Positions 50,401-59,800 of a DNA stretch of 64,000 nt are shown piece by piece. Source of the stretch: Oreocharis arfaki (taxonomy: Eukaryota; Chordata; Aves; Passeriformes; Paramythiidae); contig VZRR01006570.1 of NCBI GenBank assembly GCA_013398015.1, positions 215,131 through 279,130 on the forward strand, written 5' to 3'. The position numbers and the translations under genes are program-made. Under the pieces are notes generated by a model, which saw only the letters and a program-made list of their open reading frames with translations, was not told where the DNA came from and made no database searches. Every line of letters starts with the position of its first letter. The first letter of the stretch is position 1.

Positions 50401-53400
50401 AAAGCCTAGGAAAGACACCAGCATTGGCACTGGAATGAGGGTCACGGAGAGGAAGAGCACAGTACTGGAGAAACTGACATGGCAGGAACAGGAAAGCAAT
50501 AAGCCTTTCTGAAAAGAGCAGTGCAGAAATCACATCAGCCTTAGTTCTTAAAACATTCCCACAGGCTAAAAGGAATGTCTTCTGAGATTGTCAGTGTCTA
50601 ATGGAGAAGTCAAATTCAAGCTTGAGCACACTGAAGTCACATCACAAGCTTTCTTGTCTCACTTTGTCTCTGTTCACAATCCAAAGGCTCGTCCTCCACA
50701 GAAACTGAAACCCAAATACTCCCAAGTGTTACAAATCCACAGCCACGCACACATTTCATTACTCAGGACAGTGCTACAGCAGCACAGGCCAGAGTGGCAG
50801 CCCCCAGCCCTGGCCAGAGTGCACACTTACCATAAAGTTGCTGCAGGTCAGTGGGACAAGGATGTGACAACGTTTATGGACCAACAGCTTGCAGTTGATA
50901 CACTTGTAGCCTTGCCTTGCGAGCCCCCATATCCTTTCACTGCACTGGCCACAGTACGCTCCCTGCAAGCCACAATGCACATTATCAGTCCCAGGATCAT
51001 TCCCTGCTGCAAGTGAGCAGTTCTCTAGCAGCAAGAACCCATCCCAGTCACCTAACAGATGTTCAGTAATAATTTTAGAATATCCAGAAGTATAATAATA
51101 GCTGAAGGTTACACTTCACACCCAGAATTCAGCTAAATGGAGTCCTGTTTAATGAATATTAGGGAAACAAATACCTCAAGCATATGGAACACATTACAGT
51201 GTGACATTAGCAAATCATTTTCAGAGAATAAGTCTATTTAGAATCTCAGGTTTTGACAGAAGTCACCCAAACAAAACTGCCAGAAGTTTGTACTACACAA
51301 TTACATATAAAAAGCACCCAAACTGACTGTATTGGAGAACACTGGCACAAAATGTTAAGCAGACAATGTATAAAAAGTGTTCTGTATCTGCACCTATACA
51401 TTTTAACAGTGGTAAAAACCTTGCATAATTAAAACCCATTTATCATGTCTGATGTCAAACCTCTGTGTTGCACTGAACACCAAAAACCCATGGTGTTTTT
51501 ACACATGTAACAAAAAGAGCATGTAAATGAGTTAAATCAAAATGAGGGTAAATGAGGAAGCCAGACATCCTGCTGCTGACTTCAACAGGAAAGGTTTTTA
51601 AATAATTGTCCCAGTGTATGTTGCTATGGTCACTTTATCCACTCTACCCAAAGTGCCAAACAACAATCTGAGGTTCTTACACACCAAAAAGCCACCCAGG
51701 CCCAGTGAACCCTCCTCAAGCTGCACAGGCTGCCAATATAAAACTCACTCATTATTCCCTGGCTGCCAACATTCTCCAGTAATTCCTGTACAGGCTGAGG
51801 CATTGCCCATCATCCTGCAGGCTACAAGGAGCCTTGCTGCTCCCACCCCAGCTCAGACAGAACTCCCACAGCCACTGTCCCAAAGCCACAGTGCCAGTCT
51901 GTTCCTGCCAGGCACTGCCCGTTACACTGTGGTCCCTCAGATGCCCACACTGGTGAGTGACACACACTCCTGCCCAACGGTGCTCAGCTCCTAAAAATCC
52001 CTGCCAGTAGTGCTAGAATAGCTAAAAACTAATGATCAAAGAATGGAGCATCTCTTCACAAATGCATTTTCAAATTGCACTTGTTGTATTTTGGTAGCTG
52101 TAGAAAACAAGAGTTAATTCCATCCCCTCATCTGTGCAGCCAGTCCTCCTTGATCAGGAGAAACCCAAACTGCACTGCCCAGGGGAAAGAAAAACAACCC
52201 AAAAACTGCCTGATGAGAGGAAGCCTGGGACATCTATTGCCACCTCTTCCAAAATTCCTGGCCCATACGGCCTCATTCAGTATCCTTTTATAGGTTTTGC
52301 AGCAGTAATATTAAGACTAAATAAAATCTGTCAGGCCCTGGAAGTAGGGACAGGTCTCAAATTCCATCAGAAATCCAGGTAACCCTTTCATAGCTCTCCA
52401 AAACACATGCAGTCAAAGCCACTTCAAAGAGTTGACCTTTATGTTATGTTCAACAAGATTAAAGTTTAAATTTTTACATGTGTTCATTTATCTGAAAAAG
52501 TTGCAAAAGGTTACTTTGAAACAGGAGTGAATTCTTAAGGCAATACTCCAGTCTTAAAAAGGCAATCAACACTAAAATTTGGTATCAAACTCAGTAATAC
52601 AGATATGACCATAATTTCTCATTAATTTACCCATTTTAATGTCACATTTTGCAGTTTATGTCAACCTGCTTACTAACTTCAGTTGGATGTGCTTTGTGTT
52701 CTGGCTTTGTATGATGTCATTTGTATGCAGGTATAAAAGCAGTCTTGTTTAGGATTGTGACATCCTAATGTGGGCATCTTAATGAGGTATCAAAATCTCT
52801 CTGTGTATATTCACTATTTACCTCATTGCAATTAAAACATCATTATCTATAACATCATGGATTATTAATGTGGCAGTATGCATTCAGTGTTTCAGAGGAA
52901 TGTGTTTTAACTATGTGACAAATAAACACAAATATATACTTTTATACTATAAATTTAAAAATTGAGTTGGCATAGCATATTATAAAAATCCATATGCTAA
53001 TTCATAAATATGACATTTTTAATATATTTAGTGATAAAATGCTGAGTTTTAAGGGGCTTCTCCTTTCAGTGCATTTCTGGGGTAGGAAATTTTAGAAAAA
53101 AAAATTATTTCAATTTTTAGAAAAAATGTCCCTGCTGAACGAAAGAGTTAACTGAGTGCACTCAGTTTTGTGTGCAATTCCCCCAAGTATATTTGGATAT
53201 ATGCTGCAATACTTAGGCATAATGGGATAAGTGAAGGACACATCTCAGCCTTAAAGCCACATTCACTTGCTTATGTGGATTAAATCAGACTCTCAAAATG
53301 CAGCTCAATAAAAAAATTTTTTAAAAATTCTTACGATTGTGTAGTACCCCGGTTTCTAAACAGTTAAAGCTCCCATCAGCAGCTGCAACTTTAAAGGATG

Positions 53401-53838
53401 GCAAAGTGTTCTGAAGACAAAGATTTTGCTAACAAGCAATCAAAATCACAGGAGTGGAGAAGGGAGAAGCTGCTCCAAGGAGGTATCAGCTTAAATAGTC
53501 ACAAACTCAGTTTTTGAGAGACTCTAAAAATAAATAATTTCCACCAATCCTGCATTAACTCAAATTCAAACACTGCCAACTTTTTCCTGATCATTATGAC
53601 TCAAATAACGCCGCAGAGACCGAAATGTCACATCAACAAGCATCCTGCTTTTCCTTTCTTTCCAACACTCCAACACAGAAAAAGCACAGACTGAGCCAAA
53701 CAATGAGCACAGAACATGAGCAAACCCCAACGTTTCATGCAACAGTACTCACTCTGTTAAAACGTTTGGCTTGAAACAAATGCCCATTCACTCGGTACAG
53801 CTTCCTCCATCTTCGGGCTCCCCGGCGGTAGATGGATT
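35361..53838 (-). CDS. PRKCZ: PRKCZ, atypical protein kinase C zeta (3' 14 exons)
   Basis: join, - strand: 53838..53753, 50962..50831, 49687..49606, 49403..49351, 47377..47189, 44777..44680, 41736..41650, 41014..40879, 40405..40318, 39867..39748, 39234..39155, 38579..38490, 35780..35665, 35448..35361. It encodes 481 residues equivalent to human 112-592 with no length change. This serine/threonine kinase acts in PAR polarity complexes, NF-kB signalling and, as PKM-zeta, in neurons. In human numbering: pseudosubstrate 113-125, C1 domain with all Cys/His ligands, glycine loop GRGSYAKV, Lys281, catalytic Asp376 in YRDLKLDN, DYG 394-396, activation-loop Thr410, turn-motif Thr560, and Glu579 replacing the hydrophobic-motif phosphosite. 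'SVMPSQEP' and the 'DTDG' hinge separate it from paralogue PRKCI. All introns are GT-AG. The PB1 exons (1-4) lie right of the window. Confidence 0.97.
35665..35780 (-). CDS. PRKCZ: PRKCZ exon 17: AGC-kinase tail, turn motif
   Basis: The acceptor is gtgggtag|CTGGAG and the donor GATGA|gtatgt; residues 526-563 plus two bases of Glu564. It contains FDTQFTSEPVQLTPDDE with turn-motif Thr560. The exon is GC- and CpG-richer than its neighbours. Confidence 0.97.
35781..38489 (-). other. PRKCZ intron 16
   Basis: A GT-AG intron of 2.7 kb. No exon, RNA gene or recognisable transposon seen. Intron 17 (35449-35664) is only 216 bases. Confidence 0.9.
38490..38579 (-). CDS. PRKCZ: PRKCZ exon 16: kinase C-lobe end
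   Basis: The acceptor is ttccacag|GATCCC and the donor ATCTG|gtaaaa; residues 496-525. DPKERLGCQPQTGF holds the kinase subdomain XI Arg. Both boundaries are in phase 0. Confidence 0.97.
39155..39234 (-). CDS. PRKCZ: PRKCZ exon 15: kinase C-lobe
   Basis: The acceptor is gtaacag|TTATTC and the donor CAAG|gtaaat; residues 470-495, ILEKPIRIPRFLSVKASHVL then KGFLNK. Confidence 0.96.
39748..39867 (-). CDS. PRKCZ: PRKCZ exon 14: kinase C-lobe
   Basis: The acceptor is cttgcag|GGTTCA and the donor CCAAG|gtaacc; residues 430-468. It includes SVDWWALGVLMFEMMAG and ends NTEDYLFQ. Confidence 0.98.
40318..40405 (-). CDS. PRKCZ: PRKCZ exon 13: activation loop
   Basis: The acceptor is cttgtag|GAAGGT and the donor TATG|gtaagt; residues 400-428. 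TTSTFCGTPNYIAPE includes Thr410, the PDK1 phosphorylation site. Confidence 0.98.
40879..41014 (-). CDS. PRKCZ: PRKCZ exon 12: catalytic loop
   Basis: The acceptor is tttcag|GTTTTA and the donor CAAG|gtagga; residues 355-399. The catalytic motif is YRDLKLDN with Asp376. The metal-binding motif is DYG (394-396), the atypical-PKC form of DFG. Confidence 0.98.
41015..41649 (-). other. PRKCZ intron 11
   Basis: A GT-AG intron that is AT-rich. Nothing recognised. Confidence 0.9.
41650..41736 (-). CDS. PRKCZ: PRKCZ exon 11: kinase hinge
   Basis: The acceptor is tttcag|ATTGTT and the donor CAAG|gtattt; residues 326-353 (LFLVIEYVNGGDLMFHMQRQ onward). It includes the adenine-pocket hinge IEYVNGGDL. 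Confidence 0.97.
41737..44679 (-). other. PRKCZ intron 10
   Basis: A 2.9-kb GT-AG intron. 43135-43225 is a non-repetitive AT-rich patch with several TAAT-type cores (cataattatcat, ctataatcaa) that could be a conserved element. Nothing else recognised. Confidence 0.85.
44680..44777 (-). CDS. PRKCZ: PRKCZ exon 10: kinase N-lobe, helix C
   Basis: The acceptor is tttcag|GATATT and the donor GTCG|gtaaga; residues 293-324 plus two bases of Arg325. It holds DIDWVQTEKHVFEQASSNPF, with the helix-C Glu that pairs with Lys281. Confidence 0.97.
44778..47188 (-). other. PRKCZ intron 9
   Basis: A 2.4-kb GT-AG intron. No feature recognised. Confidence 0.9.
47189..47377 (-). CDS. PRKCZ: PRKCZ exon 9: kinase N-lobe, ATP site
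   Basis: The acceptor is tatacag|GATCTC and the donor GAG|gtaaag; residues 230-292. It contains the glycine-rich loop IGRGSYAKV and the ATP-anchoring Lys281 in YAMKVVKK. Both boundaries are in phase 0. Confidence 0.98.
47378..49350 (-). other. PRKCZ intron 8
   Basis: A 2.0-kb GT-AG intron. No feature recognised. The next intron (49404-49605) is only 202 bases. Confidence 0.9.
49351..49403 (-). CDS. PRKCZ: PRKCZ exon 8: hinge region
   Basis: The acceptor is ttttccag|TTCCCT and the donor GAG|gtatgt; residues 213-229, PYIPSNRKHDTIKDDSE. Human reads AYISSSRKHDSIKDDSE. This 53-base exon is too short for open-frame methods to call alone. Confidence 0.95.
49606..49687 (-). CDS. PRKCZ: PRKCZ exon 7: hinge region
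   Basis: The acceptor is tttggcag|GATTCG and the donor GGAA|gtgagt; residues 185-211 plus one base of Ile212. It begins DSVMPSQEP and is acidic and low in structure (DDKNDEADLPAEDTDG). This segment is typical of PRKCZ and differs from PRKCI. Confidence 0.97.
49688..50830 (-). other. PRKCZ intron 6
   Basis: A 1.1-kb GT-AG intron, directly after the putative PKM-zeta ATG. No feature recognised. Confidence 0.9.
50831..50833 (-). other. PRKCZ: Putative PKM-zeta start codon
   Basis: The ATG is the last codon of the C1 exon and aligns with human Met184. In mammals this is the initiator of PKM-zeta, the constitutively active, C1- and pseudosubstrate-free kinase translated from a brain mRNA made at an internal promoter. 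Here the same Met is followed by DSVMPSQEP. Whether this species makes PKM-zeta is inferred. Confidence 0.5.
50831..50962 (-). CDS. PRKCZ: PRKCZ exon 6: C1 zinc finger, PKM-zeta Met
   Basis: The acceptor is cttgcag|GGAGCG and the donor ATG|gtaagt; residues 141-184. The spacing C-x2-C-x13-C-x2-C-x4-H-x2-C-x7-C is complete. The first codon is GGA (Gly), where the human protein has Arg. The last codon, ATG at 50833-50831, corresponds to human Met184. Confidence 0.97.
50963..53752 (-). other. PRKCZ intron 5
   Basis: A 2.8-kb GT-AG intron. The 51640-51990 part is C-rich on the + strand with a chance open frame. 52600-53050 is a unique AT-rich stretch containing a CRE-like TGATGTCA (52712-52719) and a TATAAAAG (52732-52739) in + orientation. 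Confidence 0.85.
53753..53838 (-). CDS. PRKCZ: PRKCZ exon 5: pseudosubstrate and start of C1
   Basis: The acceptor is ttccctag|AATCC and the donor ACAGA|gtgagt. It encodes SIYRRGARRWRKL (113-125), the autoinhibitory pseudosubstrate with Ala119 in place of the phospho-acceptor, then the first C1 zinc ligand His in GHLFQAKRFNR. Its first two bases complete a codon begun in an exon outside the window (or in the candidate exon at 62633). Confidence 0.97.
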
Positions 53839-56800
53839 CTAGGGAAGAAACCAGAAAGGTGTAAAGCAGCAGCATGGCAGCCCAGCAGCACCACACACAG
53901 CAGGGTAAGCAAGCTGCGACTCAGAACAATCTTGCTTTCCTAAATATCAACGCACAGCCACAATCCCTGGGGATTTGGATTTTTTTTAAGGCGGCCCTGA
54001 GTGACGGCTGGGGCAGGATGTGCTTTCACCGCTGCCTCTCCCTTCCCTCCAGCCCTGTCTCTTTTCCCTCACATGATCATAATCCCGTTACAGCTCCGTG
54101 CCTGCTCCGGCTCAGGTGAGAGGGCCAGAGCTGTTAAAGGAACAGCTTCCTCGGGGAAATGGCGCTGCTGCTCTCGCCCTGCCACCTTCCACGGACACGC
54201 ACAAAGGATGTCTGGTACTGATAGCGTGTGAGACATGTTTGGTACTGATAACACCTCACACGTGCAACACTGAGCATGTCATAAGCCTGCAGAGTTACAT
54301 TATTTGACTTCATTTTTACCTTAACAGTAAACATTACCCAAAATATTACTTTTGTTTGGACAGTTTAAGTGCAGGTCCACGATTATTTTTAATATATTCT
54401 AAACATGACAAGGAATCATTTTAATCTGTTTAAGCCAAATCCAGCATCTACTCCGAGTCACTTTTGTTGTCGCTGTTTCCATACAGATGAGCAGTTTCTG
54501 TGTGATTGGCTAATTAGAGAGTTTGATATTTAATATTAAATGTTGTGCCACAAGGGTCCCTTTCAGAGTTGCTCACAGGTGTAAGGGTGACACAGCCAAG
54601 CCCTGCACACAACCAGGGTCAGCAGCTTGCCAGAGCTGGTACAGGTGGGTACTGTGGGGTACAGGGAGGTATAAAGACTGACAGACTTGATTTATAATTG
54701 ATACTTCATCAGAATGAAGCAGACTGTACATGGATAATCCTCAGAAATTAATGCAAAAGCATCTTACATCTTCATCTTTAATGTTACTTTCAAGTTTCAA
54801 ACATCCACACTTTTATCAAAGATGAAGATTTTTTATTAAATAGAAAAACACACAGACATTTTCTGTGTCAGATGATAATGCAAGTAGTAAAAAGTTTCTT
54901 TGTCAAGAAATTATTTTAACATTATATTGAGCAAGCCAAAACTCACAGGCTACTGACATGCAATGTGTGAACACTGGCTGCAATACTGAGTCTGATTTTA
55001 GATACTCTATTTTTGTCCTTCCAAAGGAAGCATTGAAGTTTCTGTGATTCCACATATCTACAGTGCCAAATCCCCAAACATTCATACCTACTCGATTTGC
55101 ATGTGCAAATGTTTACTGTGCAAGCATTTGAAACAGATACTGCACTATTAAACTAATTATTAACAATTTGGAAAAAGAAAACCCACCAGCTTCTCAAAGC
55201 AGCTAAAAGACTGCACACCAAAAGTAGCAAAGATACAGCCTCTAGAACAGAGGTGGAGACTGGATATGGTCATTTGACTCAAATACCACTTCAAAATCTG
55301 CCAAATATCAACTTTAAAGCAGACTTTTCTTGCAAAGAAAATTAAAATGAGAACCTGGCAAAATGACTGCGAAGTTTTTAACTAAAATATGCTCAAACAC
55401 AAACACCAATGAAAAACCTTTCCACCATTTCTAGGCTGACTTTTCACCAAGAGGAAAAAATCTCCACACGGATTTTTTTTCCAAAATAGTTAATTAATTC
55501 ATTAGACAAAGCACCATATGGAGGCAACGTAATACATCTGTGATCTGAACATTAGCTTATCACTGACATGAGGAATATTAAGTGAATGGTAAGTTAACGA
55601 GCAGCTTGCACTGATGAAGTCTGTAAATAGAGGAGCAAGTCACCTCTCTAATTAATGATAAATATTAAACCAAAGGCAGGATTTTATATCATGTATTTGT
55701 GAGGCAACAGTCTAACAAAAACTGAGCTTAATATAGACTAGCTTTAAAAAGTAGGAACCCCTACAATTTACCCCTGGGACTGCCAGTGGCTCAGCTCAGG
55801 GGCTGAGGCAAATCAATTCCCTGGCTCCAAAAGGGGCCAAGGTAAAAAATGAGAAAACAGCCATCCCTGCAAGACACTTTATAGCACACAGTCTATTATT
55901 ACTACACATTAAGATTAAATTTCTATGGCAGAATAAAACACTCTTGTGCACTGAGGATCCAAAACTGGGACAAGTGGCTGATGCACCACCCAGTTGTGCT
56001 GCCAGAGACCTCAACCCCTGGAAACCTGAGCAGGCAGGAACCTTATGAAAGGAGACATCCTTCCCAGAAACTCCCCCAAGGAAAATGACAGGCTATAAAA
56101 AGCAGTTTGGGTTTTCAAGATCATTGTTATTTTGAAGCATTATCAGCTATAAGTCCTAACTAGAGCTCTACTAGATCAAAGAAACCACCTTGAACAATAA
56201 TCAGATTCATAAAATGGCAGTAAGTGCAAACCTTGAATGAAGCAACAATTTATTGTCAGTGTTGCGTGAACAAAGCTCTAATCTGACTTTGCATCTCATC
56301 CCTACACTTCACATGGCAAAACGAACCCAAACAAAATTTTCAGGTACATGTTTCTAGAAAGCTTCAGAAGAAAACAAGGAATGGATTCCGGGATTCCTGA
56401 TAACCAAGAACTAAAACAAATTCTTACAGGATTGATCCCAGCTACCTAGAAAGAGGAATGTCACCACAAAAGTCTGACTATTTAATTACTGAGCTTAATG
56501 AAAAGGACTACTTTTTCATTTATTTCACAGTACACATCAGTTAACTCATTAAGGAGTTCGAGTTGGCTGCTTGCAGGCTGAAGGAGATGATATATCCCTA
56601 ATTAAAGTCATCTCTTCTTGATGATTAATATTTAACACAAGACATTGCCTAACAAAGAAAAAACTCTTTTGAACCCTCATTTTGTATCTGAACAGGTTTA
56701 GAGAAAAAAACCAAAATATATTTTAAGCTCTTAGCAGGGATAGCAATTTTTAATTGGGGAACACAAATACATATTTTAAATACAGTGAAGGTACAGAACT

Positions 56801-59800
56801 TTATCTACTTCCAAGATTGGAAAATTGAAAGAAAAAACCATAGGCTTTTTCAAAGTAAGAGTACAAGGGAAATAAAAATCCTCAAATCAAAATTAACCAG
56901 CTGCCTCTACCTAAAGAGCAGTGGGGAACAACTGGCTGTTGCTGCTGTGCAATTCTTCCCTCTGTTGTCAAACTGTGCAACTACATCACTAACAGTGATG
57001 CACAGCAAACCCTGGAAATAGATTTAATATTGCCTTTCCAATGATGTCTTCTAGGACTGGGTTGGGGTTATTTTCCTCATCTTTTAAAAAATATTGTAGA
57101 AAAAACTTCGAAGGAAAAACATGAACACACAAATAAAATTTAACCGTGGACATAAATGGACAAGCAATGTCCACTGCTCAGTGTTAATTCCAAATGGACT
57201 CATCTACAGCAGATACTCCCCAATTCCATAATGACGTCTGCAGAACGTCACAGAAAGGATGGGAACCTTGCCTTGAAAAATGCAACTTGGAAAAGCAGGG
57301 AAAAATAGAAGAAGCAGAATTATTTTCCAAATGACAACACAGTTGGTTTACACCAATGAATGGCTGTAAGATGGCCACAAAAATTATTCCCTCTTCATTT
57401 GGATTTCCAAATACAATTCCAAAGTCGGCTTTTATGTGATCCAATTCTAATGAAATCTGTTCCTATCCTGAGCACAGAGGTAATTTGCTATTGCTGCAAA
57501 TCACTTCTCAGAGATTAATACAACTTGTTTACAGGCCAATTACCCGGCCTGCCAGCTGGACACTACCAGAATGCCCAGTTTTTGTTTTGTTCTCTTAATG
57601 TTGTGCTGAGCACACAAGTGAGCATTCTTTCAAAACCAACTCATGAATTACAAGGGGGAAATTGATACTGGCATTTCAGATAGACTGGACTTGATAAAGA
57701 AATTTATGTATCAAGGTAGAACACATTTTTGGGGATGCTAAATTCCAAAGTACACTTTAATAGCACATTGCTTGACATCTGTTATTTAATTTCCTACAAA
57801 TAGTTACATTGAAACAATTTACATGCTTCAGAAAGCAATTTTAAGACATACATTGGATGTTAACTGGCCCTTCTTTTTATTATGAATAAGCTGCTACGTA
57901 CAATTGAAGTTAGAAAATGAAAAGAGTATCCTTAACAATATGGAGGTATTAAGTGCTTTGACCTCTTGCAGTTATTGCAAAATATTAAACGGCCAGAAGA
58001 TAGCTTTTAAAAATTTAATTTAAGGCTGATTAGCACTTGGGAAACAATCCTTTTCCAACAGACACTAAAATTAACTACAAAGCCAGATCAACCTCTGTGA
58101 AGAAAAAGCACAGTTAAGACAGCAACAATGACCAAGGAAGTGTAAGATCAGTGGAGAACCAGAAAGGAAACAAATGTCCCACAGAGCAGCAGTCTGTACC
58201 CAGCATTTATTGCAGCACAGCTGGGTGAATATCCTTCCCCACTGCCTCAGAAGGGGCAGCTGAGTCCCACACCTGCACTGCACACACCCACCCACCCCCA
58301 GTGCTCCCTCGTGCCTGAGCTCTTGGATGCTCACCTTCAAACCCTGCTGCTAAAATGGCTCCGTGGCACTGCAAGGTGACAAAGTCACACCTACAAAGAC
58401 AACGCCACAAATAAAACAGCACTAACAGCTCATTTGGAGCGAGTCTCTGACTCACAAGTCTGTGATTTTATGTGCAATTTATCAGATGTACTTGAAAATA
58501 CCCAAGTATACCAAGTGTTACTCAAGAAATCATCACTAAGTCCAGTCAGTGGCTGCTGCCCCAGCAGGGACCATGTCCTGGCTCTGAGCATCTCTGGGCA
58601 CATCAGTGACCACAACCTGCTGATGTCCTTCCCTCCTCAGCCTCTTGTGCTGACACATCTGCTGTTTGCAAGGCTGTCCCAGACACAGGATAAAATGCTG
58701 CTGTATTTGCTGCTCTAAGTTGAAAGAATGTTATGAAAAGGGCCACAAGACAACTGGTGGTGGATCCTTGCTTCTGAAGGAGATTAACATTTTTGTTTAG
58801 GAAAGAAAAAAAGGTTCATATTTTCCCTTCTCTAACTGGGCCCTCTAAGCAATTTTCAATTCACACCCTTTCATGATGCGCAGTTGGCTCCTCTGGTTAC
58901 AAACTCAGTGGTCACATGAACCTCAAAACCAAACTTGCATTGCATGGTTAATAGCAAGTCCAAAGGCTTCTTTTGATGATTGCATCATTTATTCTCCCAA
59001 AATAAAAATCACTTTCATTAAAAGATTTACTACAATGAAAAGTGAATTTAATGTTCTATTAGCATCATTGAAAAGCTGCATTAAAATGTTTGATCAAGCT
59101 GAAAGGGTACTGAGCCAGACTTATTTAAATTATTTAATTCTTTAATTTAGCTAACTTAGGACTGAAGGAGAGCAAAATGAAGTTCTGAATGTAGTAAGCA
59201 ATCTGTAGCATCTGCATCCACTCTCAGGCCACTGTTCTGTTCTTAAACAAACCTCTACATCTTAGTACATGCATGAAGCAATACTTTGTATTATAAATAA
59301 AAGCTTGATAACAGAAAGTCTCTGTCTTTTATTCACCCTGGAATCACTGAAGAAAGCAACCAAAAAAGTGAGGAGCAACCCAATGACATTTGCTGCAGGA
59401 ATCTGATTCTGCTGTATCTCATCAGCAGCCTGCATGATTTAAGATTTGCTGAGAATCTTACCCTAGACCTGACAGCACACATTTTCTAGAAAATTTTCAT
59501 CCTTTGAGCACATGTAATTAATGTAATTGAAAGTGGGGAGAAGTCCAGTTCTTGTGACTGAGAGAGCAATCAGAAGGAACTGAATCCAGAATGTTCAAGT
59601 ATCACCAGTTAAAACTTGTTCAGATCTAATTTTCATCTAGTCTTATTTTTTTTATCTTATAAAGCAAATTATGAAATGTCTATTGAAAAGGTCAAAGGAA
59701 AAACAAAAAGCTAACTACTGAAATCTCTGAGAAAACATTTTAGAAGACTTCATTCTAAGAGTCCCATTTCCCCAAGGCTTCTTGTCCTTTAGAAAATGGT

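Noticed and set aside
51614..51994. 126-codon open frame on + inside PRKCZ intron 5
   Set aside because: C-rich chance frame without splice partners or recognisable domain.
35361..53838. Assignment of the kinase to PRKCI
   Set aside because: The hinge (DSVMPSQEP ... EDTDG ... NRKHDTIKDDSE), ITDDYGLDNFDTQF and the FAAP20 neighbour match PRKCZ; PRKCI has a different hinge and different neighbours.
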